7,559 bases of DNA from Candidatus Cloacimonadota bacterium (GCA_029934195.1 JAOZMQ010000141.1:1-7559), one strand, 5' to 3'; counted from the first letter of the stretch, positions 1-7,273 are shown. A program made the numbers and translations. The notes: generated by a model not told the origin, from the sequence alone.

Positions 1-13
1 GAAAGAAAAAAGA

Positions 14-77
14 GAATAAAGCTACAGAATAGCGACAAAAAAAAGAAAATTTAGAAAAAGTTAGTTTTCGTTCAGAT
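14..77 (+). repeat. Left copy of a 63-64 bp intergenic repeat (inverted relative to the copy at 7497-7559)
   Basis: This stretch matches the reverse complement of 7497-7559 at about 57 of 64 aligned columns, with six substitutions and one single-base gap in an A run. It has two potential hairpins. The first is GCTA/TAGC at 21-33, closed by a C/A mismatch that is a proper pair in the right copy. The second pairs GAAAAT (45-50) with GTTTTC (64-69), where the last pair is T-G instead of the C-G seen at the right end. The copy lies 57 bases before the start of the TPR gene and points toward it. It carries no recognisable coding sequence. A dispersed, non-autonomous intergenic element is the simplest reading; its family is not recognised. 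Confidence 0.8.
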
Positions 78-100
78 TCTATTTAATAATCTTTTATAAA
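71..100 (+). promoter_or_regulatory. Weak candidate sigma70-like promoter for the TPR gene
   Basis: TTCAGA (71-76) and TATAAA (95-100) are separated by 18 bases and lie about 35 bases before the ATG at 135. The -35 match is only four of six, and the region is so AT-rich that a chance -10 match is likely. If it is real, the -35 box is the last part of the repeat at 14-77, so the repeat would help drive the gene. This is speculative. Confidence 0.22.
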
Positions 101-134
101 TTTTATTTGCTTTAATATAAGATAAGAGGTAAAA

Positions 135-2630
135 ATGAAATTCTTATATTTCTCTAAGAAATATTATTACATTACATTTAGCATAATATATTTAATTGTG
201 TCTCAACTATCTCATTTAGAAGCAAGCGAAATACTAGAGCCCTTTCAACAATCATTACAAAAGAAATCATCGTATTTTTATCAAGAAGCAAAAAGACTTT
301 ATCTCTCGGGAAAATATGAAAAATCAATACAGATTCTACAAAAAGATATTTTCATTTCAAACAATTCTGCAACGATTCTAAAAATAAAAAATCTATACAA
401 ATTAGAAAAATATCTCTCTCTAATCAATACTATTCAAGCACAAGATACAAGTTTTATTGAAAACAAATTTGATTCCTTTTTTTTCTATTTTTTTTCAAGT
501 TGCTCCTTGATAAATAAGAATGAAATTTTATCAAAATTTCTGCAAGATTATCAGTATATTCTTGCTGGGAAGAAAGACTCACATTTTAATAATATTTTTT
601 TACAATTACTCAATGATAAAAAATTTCATGAAATTCAAATTCTAATAGAATTCATGCCAGAATTAGTTATGACGAATGAGCAGAAAGAATTACTCTTATC
701 GGTGACTTTATATTATCTCAAAGAATATGACTCTTCTATCTCAAAATTAGAAAAATTGCTTGAAAGTGAAGATTTATTTATAAAGAAACTTGCTGTTGAA
801 TATTACATTTTGAATTACTTTTATAAAGAAGAATTGCCTGATAAAGATTATGATTCAAAAAAAACTTTCCTCTCTGATATTGGAAAAAGAAATCTCATTT
901 ATCTTTATTTAAGCCAAAATGATGCTGACTCTGCAAATGAAATCGCTATTGATTTGAATACAGATAACCAAAATTTTCTTTCAAAAATAATGATTCTCTT
1001 AAAAGAGCATCATTTTAAAACAGCTGCAAAAATTAAAAATCGAATCCCTGAAAGTTTATTTCTAAAAAATTCAGTTACTGTTTTAGCTCTTTCTGAAATA
1101 TTGTATTCAGAAAAGAATTTTAACAAGTCGCTTTTTCATTTCAAACAATATAAAAAAATGACAAATCAAAATGAAGATTATATAATTAACGCTATAGCAT
1201 TCTCATATAATGGTTTATATAAGTATAATAACTCAGCTTATTATTGGATTAAAAATATTAAAAATGAATCGTCAATTTTTGATTCACTTGCATTATTTAA
1301 TCTTATAAAATTATATGATTTTACCAAACACCCATATTCTGCTTACAAATATTACAACAAAATCCTTGCAAAAAATTATCCTGTTTCACCTAAATTTTTA
1401 GAAAATTATCTTACATGTCTTCTTGATACTGATAGATTTGATACATTTAAGTTGAAATATCAGAAATATTCAAAAATTATTTCTAATAATAAGAATCATA
1501 AATTCGCAAAATTAATAGCTGATGATTATTATAATCAAGGGGAATATGAAGAAGCTTTGAAGTTTTATAATATTTGTTATTCAATTAAGAAAAATGAAGA
1601 AATTAAATTACAAATTGAGAAAATTAAATTTCTTGCAGGTCATTATACTTCACCGGAAGAATATTTAATTTCCTTTCTTGAATCAAATCCAGAAGGAAAA
1701 ATGGCAAATCAAATCAAAGCAGATTTATTTAATTTCTATATCACAAGCAATAACTTCAAAAAAGTAATTTCAATGTCTGATTCACTAAATATTAAAATTT
1801 CTCCAGATTCATTAGATTACTTTAAAGGATTGGCTTTTAAAGGAATGAGAGATTGGGAAAATGCAACAGAGAAATTTGGATATTTAATAACAAAAACATC
1901 AAATCCACACATCTTCTCTAATGCCAAAAATGAGTTTAAAGAATCAATCTTTCATTTGTCATCCGATATTGCTTCGAACATAATTTCTGAACTTACAGAC
2001 TCACTTATTGTTGATTCTATTCGTACAACTTTACTTCTTGGTTTAACAAAAGTTTTTGAAAATGAGCATAATTTCTTGGAGGCAAATAATCTTTATTATT
2101 CAATGTTAGAAGACTCAACTTCTATTAAGAAAGATATAAATAATTCTATCGAACTGAAAATTGCTTTGAATAAAATTTACTTAAATGAATTTCAAGATGC
2201 CATTGAGATTGTAAAACCATATTTGAACTCAAAAGATTCCCTAATGATTAAAGATGCTTTATTTTTGACCTATGCTGCAGAATATGGAAATGGAAATATT
2301 GATAAGGCTAAAAAAAACTTATTAGAATTGTATTTAGAATATAAGCCCCATAAAAATCCGTACAAGATTATAAAAAATTTGGCAAATTTATTTTATGATA
2401 GCCAGCAATTTCTTTTCTCGTGGTATTTTTATCAAAAATTATATTCCATATCAGATGAGTCCCAAAGGTATCTTTTGAAAACTGAAATAGAGGAAATGAC
2501 AGAATTTAAAGATTTGGATACTCTTGCAATAATGCAAATTAAAGATTTTGATAGTATAATCTTTGAAACTGAAGAATTAATTCAGTCAAATCAACTGGAA
2601 ACAACAAGAAGATCAAATGAAAAAAAATAA
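135..2630 (+). CDS. Large exported tetratricopeptide-repeat (TPR-like) protein
   Basis: The 831-residue product begins with a basic/aromatic stretch and a hydrophobic core (about residues 10-25), followed by LEA-S, which suggests signal peptidase I cleavage near residue 30. The rest is almost entirely helical, with degenerate TPR units recognisable near residues 47-80, 183-210, 317-342, 352-375, 457-485, 561-590, 634-660, 675-697, 709-738 and 745-773. Typical signatures are an aromatic/Gly position followed by 'Y-x-x-A/S-I/L', as in GEYEEALKFY near residue 465. No catalytic domain or later membrane segment is visible, so the likely role is a periplasmic or envelope protein-protein scaffold, as in other exported TPR proteins; partners are unknown. 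AGAGGT at 125-130, four bases before the ATG, supports the start. The last 14 bases overlap the next gene, which implies co-translation. The TPR class is fairly sure; the exact function is not recognised. Confidence 0.85.
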   Translation: MKFLYFSKKYYYITFSIIYLIVSQLSHLEASEILEPFQQSLQKKSSYFYQEAKRLYLSGKYEKSIQILQKDIFISNNSATILKIKNLYKLEKYLSLINTIQAQDTSFIENKFDSFFFYFFSSCSLINKNEILSKFLQDYQYILAGKKDSHFNNIFLQLLNDKKFHEIQILIEFMPELVMTNEQKELLLSVTLYYLKEYDSSISKLEKLLESEDLFIKKLAVEYYILNYFYKEELPDKDYDSKKTFLSDIGKRNLIYLYLSQNDADSANEIAIDLNTDNQNFLSKIMILLKEHHFKTAAKIKNRIPESLFLKNSVTVLALSEILYSEKNFNKSLFHFKQYKKMTNQNEDYIINAIAFSYNGLYKYNNSAYYWIKNIKNESSIFDSLALFNLIKLYDFTKHPYSAYKYYNKILAKNYPVSPKFLENYLTCLLDTDRFDTFKLKYQKYSKIISNNKNHKFAKLIADDYYNQGEYEEALKFYNICYSIKKNEEIKLQIEKIKFLAGHYTSPEEYLISFLESNPEGKMANQIKADLFNFYITSNNFKKVISMSDSLNIKISPDSLDYFKGLAFKGMRDWENATEKFGYLITKTSNPHIFSNAKNEFKESIFHLSSDIASNIISELTDSLIVDSIRTTLLLGLTKVFENEHNFLEANNLYYSMLEDSTSIKKDINNSIELKIALNKIYLNEFQDAIEIVKPYLNSKDSLMIKDALFLTYAAEYGNGNIDKAKKNLLELYLEYKPHKNPYKIIKNLANLFYDSQQFLFSWYFYQKLYSISDESQRYLLKTEIEEMTEFKDLDTLAIMQIKDFDSIIFETEELIQSNQLETTRRSNEKK

Positions 2631-3408
2631 AATAGATTATCATATACATTCGCAATTCAGTTCAGATAGTTTAATTCAAATGGAACAACTTGTCGTGAAA
2701 GCAATCAAAAATGGTTACAAAGATATTGCTATCACGGAACATTTCGATTTCGGTTCTTATGATATTGCAGAATATGGACTTCCGCCATTATTGGCTTATT
2801 ATAGAGAATTTAAGCGAGTTAAGAAAAAATTTCCTGAGATAAATATTCTGTTTGGAGCTGAAATTGGCGAGTATCATAAAACAAATAAATTGGCAAATAA
2901 AATATTTGCTTTTGCTGAACCGGAATTAAAAATTGCCTCTATTCATATTCTTAATGGAGAGAAAAATATTTCAACACCACTAAATTTTAAATTATCAAAA
3001 GAGGATATTATAAGGTATTATCAAGATAATTTGGAGATGGTTGAATTTGGGAATTTTGATATTTTAGGACATCTGGGAATATTCAAAAGATATTTTACCC
3101 AAAAAATTGATGAAAAAATTTGTAATAATATTATAAATCAGATATTTGAAGTAATTATCCGTAAAGAAATTGCTCTTGAAATTAATTATTCTTCATTACG
3201 AAAAGCTTACAATTCAATCCTACCGGAGCCGGAATATTTAAAAATTTTCTTAAAAATGGGAGGTAAAATCATTACAATCGGTTCAGATTCTCATTCGCTT
3301 GAAACGTTTGATGATTATTATTCTCAAACTATTCAAATTTTGAAAAATGTTGGTTTTCAGAATGTTTATAAGAAAAGTGGGGGAGAATGGTTAGCTATAA
3401 AAATTTAA
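2617..3408 (+). CDS. PHP-domain phosphoesterase, histidinol-phosphatase (HisK) type
   Basis: The 263-residue product is a complete PHP-domain protein, close to the usual length of the stand-alone histidinol-phosphatase family (histidinol phosphate to histidinol, the penultimate step of histidine synthesis). Expected metal-site motifs are present in order: DYHIHS (His9, His11), Asp17, ITEHFDF (Glu41, His42), GAEIGEYH (Glu82), ASIHIL (His110), GHLG (His152) and GSDSH (Asp224, His226). It therefore looks catalytically intact and cytoplasmic, with no signal peptide. The ATG at 2617 lies inside the end of the TPR gene. It is supported by AAGAAG five bases upstream and because the first HxH motif falls at residues 9-11 as in relatives. 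No other histidine-biosynthesis gene is nearby, and some PHP enzymes of this type act on other phosphates, so the substrate is inferred and I give no symbol. Confidence 0.87.
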   Translation: MKKNKIDYHIHSQFSSDSLIQMEQLVVKAIKNGYKDIAITEHFDFGSYDIAEYGLPPLLAYYREFKRVKKKFPEINILFGAEIGEYHKTNKLANKIFAFAEPELKIASIHILNGEKNISTPLNFKLSKEDIIRYYQDNLEMVEFGNFDILGHLGIFKRYFTQKIDEKICNNIINQIFEVIIRKEIALEINYSSLRKAYNSILPEPEYLKIFLKMGGKIITIGSDSHSLETFDDYYSQTIQILKNVGFQNVYKKSGGEWLAIKI

Positions 3409-3469
3409 AAGTGTCTTCCAAAATTTCGATTAGACTGACAATCAAAATTGATAAAAGCTAAAAGGTAAA

Positions 3470-4606
3470 ATGAAAACAAAATTTTCTGTAAATTCGGTAG
3501 AATATCTTATTCAAAGATTTCCATTACAAAAATATGAAAAGTTCCAAGCATGGAATGCTTCTGATGAATACATCATCAATCATATAATTAATCAAGAATA
3601 TCATCTACAAAATAAAAAAATTCTAATTTTTAATGATACTTTTGGTGCTCTTTCTTGTGCTTTGAATTCTTATTCACTAACTATTGTTTCGGATTCTTTT
3701 CTCTCAATTGAAGCTATAAAAAAGAATTTGCTTACAAATAAAATTTCCAATGAAAAGATAATTATTCAAAATAGTTTGGAACCAATTGATTCAAATTTTG
3801 ATTTAGCTATTATTCACATACCAAAAAAGTTAAAATATCTTGAATTTCAGTTGCAAAAAATTAGGGAAAATCTATCGCAGGGAACTATAGTTATTGCTTG
3901 TGACATGGCAAAAAATATTCACAAATCCACAATTGCACTTTTTGAATACTATCTCGGCGAAACAAAAACTTCACTTGCATGGAAAAAATCAAGATTGATT
4001 TTCTCTACAATATCAAACAAAGAGAAAAAGGCTCAAAATACTTATCCTTCAGAGTATTCTCTAAAAGATACAAGTTTTACGATTGTCAATTATCCAAACG
4101 TATTTTCTCAAAATAAATTAGATATTGGAACAAGATTCTTTTTGGAAAATTTCCCGGTTGTATCACAATTCAAAAAGATTATTGATCTTGGTTGTGGAAA
4201 TGGTGTTTTAGGTCTAATTGCTGCAAGCAAAAATTCAGAAGCTGAAATCATTTGTACAGATGAATCATTTATGGCAATACAATCAGCAAAAGAAACCTTC
4301 AAAAAAAATGGTTTTCAAGATAGCGGAATTTTCAAAATTGGTAACAGTTTGTCTAATTTTCTCTCAGCAAGTGCGGACCTAATTCTTTGTAATCCTCCAT
4401 TTCACCAAAATCATACTATTTCAACAAAAACTGCAAAAATTATGTTTTCTGATTCTTATCGTGTATTAAAAAAAAATGGAGAAATTTGGATTATTGCAAA
4501 TCGACATCTTCTCTATCATCTTGTTATTAAACAAATATTTCAGAACATAAAAGTTGTTGCCTCAAATAAAAAATTTGTAATCCTTAAAGCAAAAAAAACG
4601 AAATAA
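3470..4606 (+). CDS. rlmG: 23S rRNA (guanine-N2)-methyltransferase, RlmG type
   Basis: This predicted cytoplasmic enzyme transfers a methyl group from S-adenosylmethionine to N2 of a guanine in 23S rRNA (m2G1835 in E. coli numbering). The 378-residue product matches the two-domain RlmG plan along its whole length. The N-terminal degenerate methyltransferase half has QRFP (15-18), QAW..SDEY (26-34), FNDTFGALSCAL (54-65) and LAWKKSRLI. Then come NVFS and LDIGTRFF. The active C-terminal half has the SAM-binding motif DLGCGNG (239-245) and the catalytic NPPFHQ (308-313). The N-terminal RFP/QAW and FGALSCAL signatures favour RlmG over its paralogue RsmC. AAAGG at 3461-3465, with a four-base gap to ATG, fits the start. 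It lies 61 bases after the PHP gene with no visible terminator between, so read-through is possible. RlmG is best known from Gammaproteobacteria, so finding it here is of interest. Confidence 0.9.
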   Translation: MKTKFSVNSVEYLIQRFPLQKYEKFQAWNASDEYIINHIINQEYHLQNKKILIFNDTFGALSCALNSYSLTIVSDSFLSIEAIKKNLLTNKISNEKIIIQNSLEPIDSNFDLAIIHIPKKLKYLEFQLQKIRENLSQGTIVIACDMAKNIHKSTIALFEYYLGETKTSLAWKKSRLIFSTISNKEKKAQNTYPSEYSLKDTSFTIVNYPNVFSQNKLDIGTRFFLENFPVVSQFKKIIDLGCGNGVLGLIAASKNSEAEIICTDESFMAIQSAKETFKKNGFQDSGIFKIGNSLSNFLSASADLILCNPPFHQNHTISTKTAKIMFSDSYRVLKKNGEIWIIANRHLLYHLVIKQIFQNIKVVASNKKFVILKAKKTK

Positions 4607-4615
4607 GATCCTAAT

Positions 4616-4658
4616 GTTTAAAACAGATTATATTTGACAAAAGATTTAAACTTATAAA
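4616..4658 (+). promoter_or_regulatory. Candidate promoter region with flanking 7-bp inverted repeat
   Basis: A perfect TTGACA lies at 4634-4639, but the nearest -10-like box, TATAAA (4653-4658), is only 13 bases downstream. A 17-base spacer would land on a poor AAAAAT. The perfect arms GTTTAAA (4616-4622) and TTTAAAC (4645-4651) bracket the TTGACA and could be an operator or chance in AT-rich DNA. A separate promoter for the secreted-protein gene is plausible because its product is unrelated to rlmG, but the spacing is poor. Confidence 0.3.
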
Positions 4659-4704
4659 AATGCGGAAAATCAAAATTAGCAATAAAAAATTATAGGAGAA
4701 TAAA

Positions 4705-6171
4705 ATGAAAATCAAATTTATGTTTCTGATTGTATTAGCTTTATTACTCTCAGCTACTTATCTTTTTTCAGATAATATTGGTAGTAAAAGAGTCGATGCT
4801 AATGGCGTTACACGTGAAATTAGAGAGAATGGGAGAGAATTAATTACAATCAATTTCGTAGGTGGTGCTCCACCTTTTTTTAATGAAGCTTATCCAATCA
4901 CCACTGAATACGAGTATCTTGGAGTCACATTTGAAGGACCAAATGAAGGATCTGGCGGTGCCGTGCTTGAGGAAAATGGAAGTTTTGGTGTTTCGGGATT
5001 TAGTTTTCCAAATATTTTAGCCTTTAATAATGGAGCTGCACTTATTACCGGAGGGATTGCAGAAGGTCCAGAAGTTATAATTTTTGAAAACCCTGTTCCA
5101 TATGTTGTAATCAAAGCAGGACATGCGGATGCTGGACAAATAACTATGGATGCTCTTGATGAATATGGAAATATTTTAGGAAGTGATCAAATTAACGGGA
5201 ATTCAAGCTTAATATCTATGAGTGTTACGTTTGATAATATTTGTGCAGTCATGCTCTCATACACCGGATCCTTTTGCGTTTTTGATAATTTATCATACGA
5301 AATGGAATTTGCAAATTATGGCGATGTTGACGATAATGGAACCGTACAAGCATTTGATGCCTCATTAGTCCTTCAATATGCCGTAGGTTTGGATCCTTTA
5401 CCTGAGATTGATCCCAGACCTTGGGAAGACTGGAGAATAATTGTTTCAGATGTTGATGGAAATGAGGATGTTCAAGCCTTTGACGCTTCACTAATTCTTC
5501 AATATGTTGTAGGTTTAATCACTGTATTTCCTGTTGAAGAATCTGGTAATTATGTCGCACCTATTGCAAATGTTAATATCCTTATCGAAGAAAACGAGTT
5601 AATTTTTGAAGCTGATTCCAATTTGTTTGCCTTTACAATTAATACTGATAATTCCGTTATTATTTTTGGAGAGCCAATTACAAACATGATGTATGAAAAA
5701 AATGGAAATCACATTGCTATGTGTTCATCTGAACCTCAATCTGGAATCTTTTTGAGAATTCCTTTCGCTCTTCAAGATATTGCTTCAATAGGAAATTTAG
5801 ATGAGATAGTCACTTTGAATATGGTTGTTAATACAGAAGAAATTATAGAAACAATCAATACAACAATTAGTAATAAAAGTAATATTGAAGATTATAATAA
5901 TAATTTTTCAGTTTATCCAAATCCCTTTAATCCAATTACTTCACTTAAGTTTTCAGTCCCTTTCAACAACACATTTACAGATGTTTCCATTTTCAATATT
6001 AAAGGAGAATTAGTAAAAATTATTGTTAAAGAAAACTTAAATATTGGCAAATATGTTTATCAATGGACAGGAAAAGATATTCAAGGTAAAAATGTTGGGT
6101 CTGGAATATATTTTTATAAAGCTCAGATTGGTAAAAGAATTTATTCAGGAAAAATTGTTTTAATGAAATAG
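4705..6171 (+). CDS. Secreted protein with dockerin-like calcium repeats and FlgD-like/type IX-type C-terminal sorting domain
   Basis: The 488-residue product starts with a clear signal peptide (hydrophobic residues 5-21, likely cleavage near 22). Residues about 45-199 form a beta-rich domain ending in FDNLSYE, like the carbohydrate-binding-type beta sandwiches of exported proteins; no family is assigned. Two dockerin-like calcium loops follow: GDVDDNGTVQAFD (ligands Asp207, Asp209, Asn211, Asp218) and SDVDGNEDVQAFD (Asp249, Asp251, Asn253, Asp260), each with an ASL-LQY-VGL helix. Residues about 283-385 are beta-rich and resemble a cohesin-like fold. Residues 395-488 contain VYPNPFNP (403-410), GxxVxxI, G-x-Y-x-W-x-G-x-D and a final basic KIVLMK, the pattern of C-terminal sorting/FlgD-like domains in FCB bacteria. 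It is probably surface-attached or secreted. No enzyme motif is visible. AGGAG at 4694-4698, six bases from the ATG, supports the start. A strong terminator follows. Confidence 0.85.
   Translation: MKIKFMFLIVLALLLSATYLFSDNIGSKRVDANGVTREIRENGRELITINFVGGAPPFFNEAYPITTEYEYLGVTFEGPNEGSGGAVLEENGSFGVSGFSFPNILAFNNGAALITGGIAEGPEVIIFENPVPYVVIKAGHADAGQITMDALDEYGNILGSDQINGNSSLISMSVTFDNICAVMLSYTGSFCVFDNLSYEMEFANYGDVDDNGTVQAFDASLVLQYAVGLDPLPEIDPRPWEDWRIIVSDVDGNEDVQAFDASLILQYVVGLITVFPVEESGNYVAPIANVNILIEENELIFEADSNLFAFTINTDNSVIIFGEPITNMMYEKNGNHIAMCSSEPQSGIFLRIPFALQDIASIGNLDEIVTLNMVVNTEEIIETINTTISNKSNIEDYNNNFSVYPNPFNPITSLKFSVPFNNTFTDVSIFNIKGELVKIIVKENLNIGKYVYQWTGKDIQGKNVGSGIYFYKAQIGKRIYSGKIVLMK
5343..5516 (+). 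repeat. Internal duplication encoding the two dockerin-like segments
   Basis: Positions 5343-5390 and 5469-5516 encode nearly the same peptide (VQAFDASL-LQY-VGL) 42 residues apart and remain clearly similar in DNA. Most differences are at third codon positions (for example gtacaagcatttgatgcc versus gttcaagcctttgacgct). This is the paired-loop layout of type I dockerins and indicates an old duplication kept under protein-level selection. Confidence 0.8.
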
Positions 6172-6194
6172 TCTTTTATGAATTAAATAAATTT

Positions 6195-6223
6195 AAAGGC
6201 TTCCTTTTATGGAAGCCTTTTTT
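6195..6223 (+). terminator. Rho-independent terminator after the secreted-protein gene
   Basis: AAAGGCTTCC (6195-6204) pairs perfectly with GGAAGCCTTT (6211-6220) around a six-base loop, TTTTAT, and the stem runs into a T tract (6218-6223). It begins 23 bases after the stop codon. On the - strand the same stem is followed by TTTAAATTTATTT, so it may also stop transcripts coming from the tRNA side. Confidence 0.92.
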
Positions 6224-6245
6224 GTATCAATAAATTCAAAACACA

Positions 6246-6338
6246 TAATCTCAATGACAGGGTTGTTATAAGAAAGGAAATTATACTTTCCGATAGGTTA
6301 AAAACCTATCTCTAAAACATTGAAAATCCTTCAGATTA
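6246..6338. other. Folded intergenic element: two abutting hairpins inside a broken outer stem
   Basis: Visible pairings are GGAAA (6276-6280) with TTTCC (6287-6291), directly followed by a perfect 8-bp stem GATAGGTT (6292-6299) with AACCTATC (6303-6310) and a three-base loop. Around these, TCAATG (6251-6256) pairs with CATTGA (6318-6323), and TAATC (6246-6250) pairs with GATTA (6334-6338) across a ten-base bulge. No T tract follows on either strand, so it is not an ordinary terminator. It could be a structured RNA, part of the secreted-protein gene's distal 3' region, or a small dispersed palindromic repeat. The 8-bp stem is sure; the outer stem could be chance. Confidence 0.5.
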
Positions 6339-6454
6339 AATTTTAGTCGGAAATACTTTTATTGTTTTAGGCAGACGTTTTAACACCTTGCAGAAAAAAA
6401 AATTCTTTTATGAAGGCAAAACAAGTATGATATAAATTGTAAAATGAAATGAAA
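6339..6454. other. Non-coding spacer, nothing recognised
   Basis: This AT-rich stretch lies between the folded element and the 3' end of the tRNA gene. It holds a nine-base A run (6393-6401; a T run when read from the tRNA) preceded only by a weak stem, so at most a poor terminator for the tRNA transcript. I see no open reading frame with a ribosome binding site. Confidence 0.5.
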
Positions 6455-6457
6455 AGG

Positions 6458-6530
<73 letters not shown>

Positions 6531-6545
6531 ACATTAATTATCTGC

Positions 6546-6574
6546 AAATAATTTTTTGCCCAAGATATTGTCAA
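6546..6574 (-). promoter_or_regulatory. Candidate promoter for the initiator tRNA
   Basis: On the - strand a perfect TTGACA (6574-6569) is followed after 17 bases by TTATTT (6551-6546), which would start transcription roughly ten bases before the tRNA. The -35 box is perfect but the -10 box is weak. A better GATAAT (6542-6537) is too far away. No terminator is seen between this point and the gene upstream on the same strand, so read-through from that gene is an alternative. Confidence 0.4.
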
Positions 6575-6649
6575 TATTTATATTAATAAAATTCTCAAGA
6601 ACGCATTTCCTTAAAAATTGAGATTAAAAAGAAAAGTAATTGCAAAGTT

Positions 6650-7273
6650 TTATTTATTATTTTCCTTTTTCCTTTTTGGTTTGAATGAATAGTGTTTTTC
6701 TGCACAATCAGGGCAAATTCCATGTGAGAAACCATCACCAAAATGTTGACCAAAATACAATTCCAATTGTTCCCAATTTTTTTGATTATATGGATCAGAA
6801 TTTTCGATTTTTACTTTTTTACAATAAGAGCAAATGGATATGAAGCCTTTCTCCTTAGATTTAGAATCTATTCTTCGGTTAGTCAACATTAGTTGGTATT
6901 TATCTAAAACTTCTTTAATAAGATTTTTTATAAAGAATCCATCACAAGGAAAATGGAAAATTTTGAAAACTGAAAAACTGTTAATTAGTTCTTTAAACAA
7001 ATTAAAACTGTATTCCTCTTTTGAATAATTTTCGCTAAAAGCAATAATTATAATTAGATCAGGATAGGTACTTTTAATAAGTTGTAAAAGTTCCTTGTAT
7101 TGTACAATATTAATATTTACAATTAAAAAAGCAACATTACAATTCATTTTTAATATTTCAATTGCTTCTTCAATATTATCTGTCGTTTTGATATCAATAA
7201 TTGTTCTTAATTTATTTCTTAAAGTAATCAAATTTTCAGGCTGATTATCAATAATTAAACCGCAAGTTTCCAT
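6650..7273 (-). CDS. Pseudo-receiver protein with C-terminal four-cysteine (putative zinc-binding) module
   Basis: Residues about 3-128 of the 207-residue product follow the receiver-domain plan, but the phosphorylation site is degraded. The acidic pair is D9-N10, the phospho-acceptor Asp is Asn53 (NIN where DIN is usual), the Thr/Ser after beta-4 is Ala78, and the conserved Lys before the beta-5 proline is Phe108 (Pro109 kept). It probably cannot be phosphorylated in the classical way. Residues 146-195 carry the module ICSYCKK...W..LE.Y...FSHGICPDC, with Cys148, Cys151, Cys187 and Cys190. This module is known at the C terminus of many sensor-kinase, PAS and receiver proteins, and its cysteines suggest metal binding. 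No DNA-binding, kinase or cyclic-nucleotide domain is present and the tail is basic. GGAG five bases before the ATG supports the start. Role: cytoplasmic signalling or adaptor protein, partner unknown. Confidence 0.82.
   Translation of the reverse strand: METCGLIIDNQPENLITLRNKLRTIIDIKTTDNIEEAIEILKMNCNVAFLIVNINIVQYKELLQLIKSTYPDLIIIIAFSENYSKEEYSFNLFKELINSFSVFKIFHFPCDGFFIKNLIKEVLDKYQLMLTNRRIDSKSKEKGFISICSYCKKVKIENSDPYNQKNWEQLELYFGQHFGDGFSHGICPDCAEKHYSFKPKRKKENNK

Noticed and set aside
4108..4302. 64-codon open frame on the - strand inside rlmG
   Set aside because: It lies wholly within the conserved SAM-binding part of rlmG, resembles no family and has no ribosome site; it is an antisense shadow.
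4890..5491. Two open frames of 74 and 80 codons on the - strand inside the secreted-protein gene
   Set aside because: They are antisense to well-supported domains, have low-complexity compositions and lack start signals; they are treated as chance.
6292..6310. The perfect 8-bp hairpin as an intrinsic terminator
   Set aside because: No T tract follows on either strand, and a much stronger terminator lies at 6195-6223.
6834..7028. 64-codon open frame on the + strand antisense to the pseudo-receiver gene
   Set aside because: The - strand frame carries clear receiver and cysteine motifs; the + frame has none.
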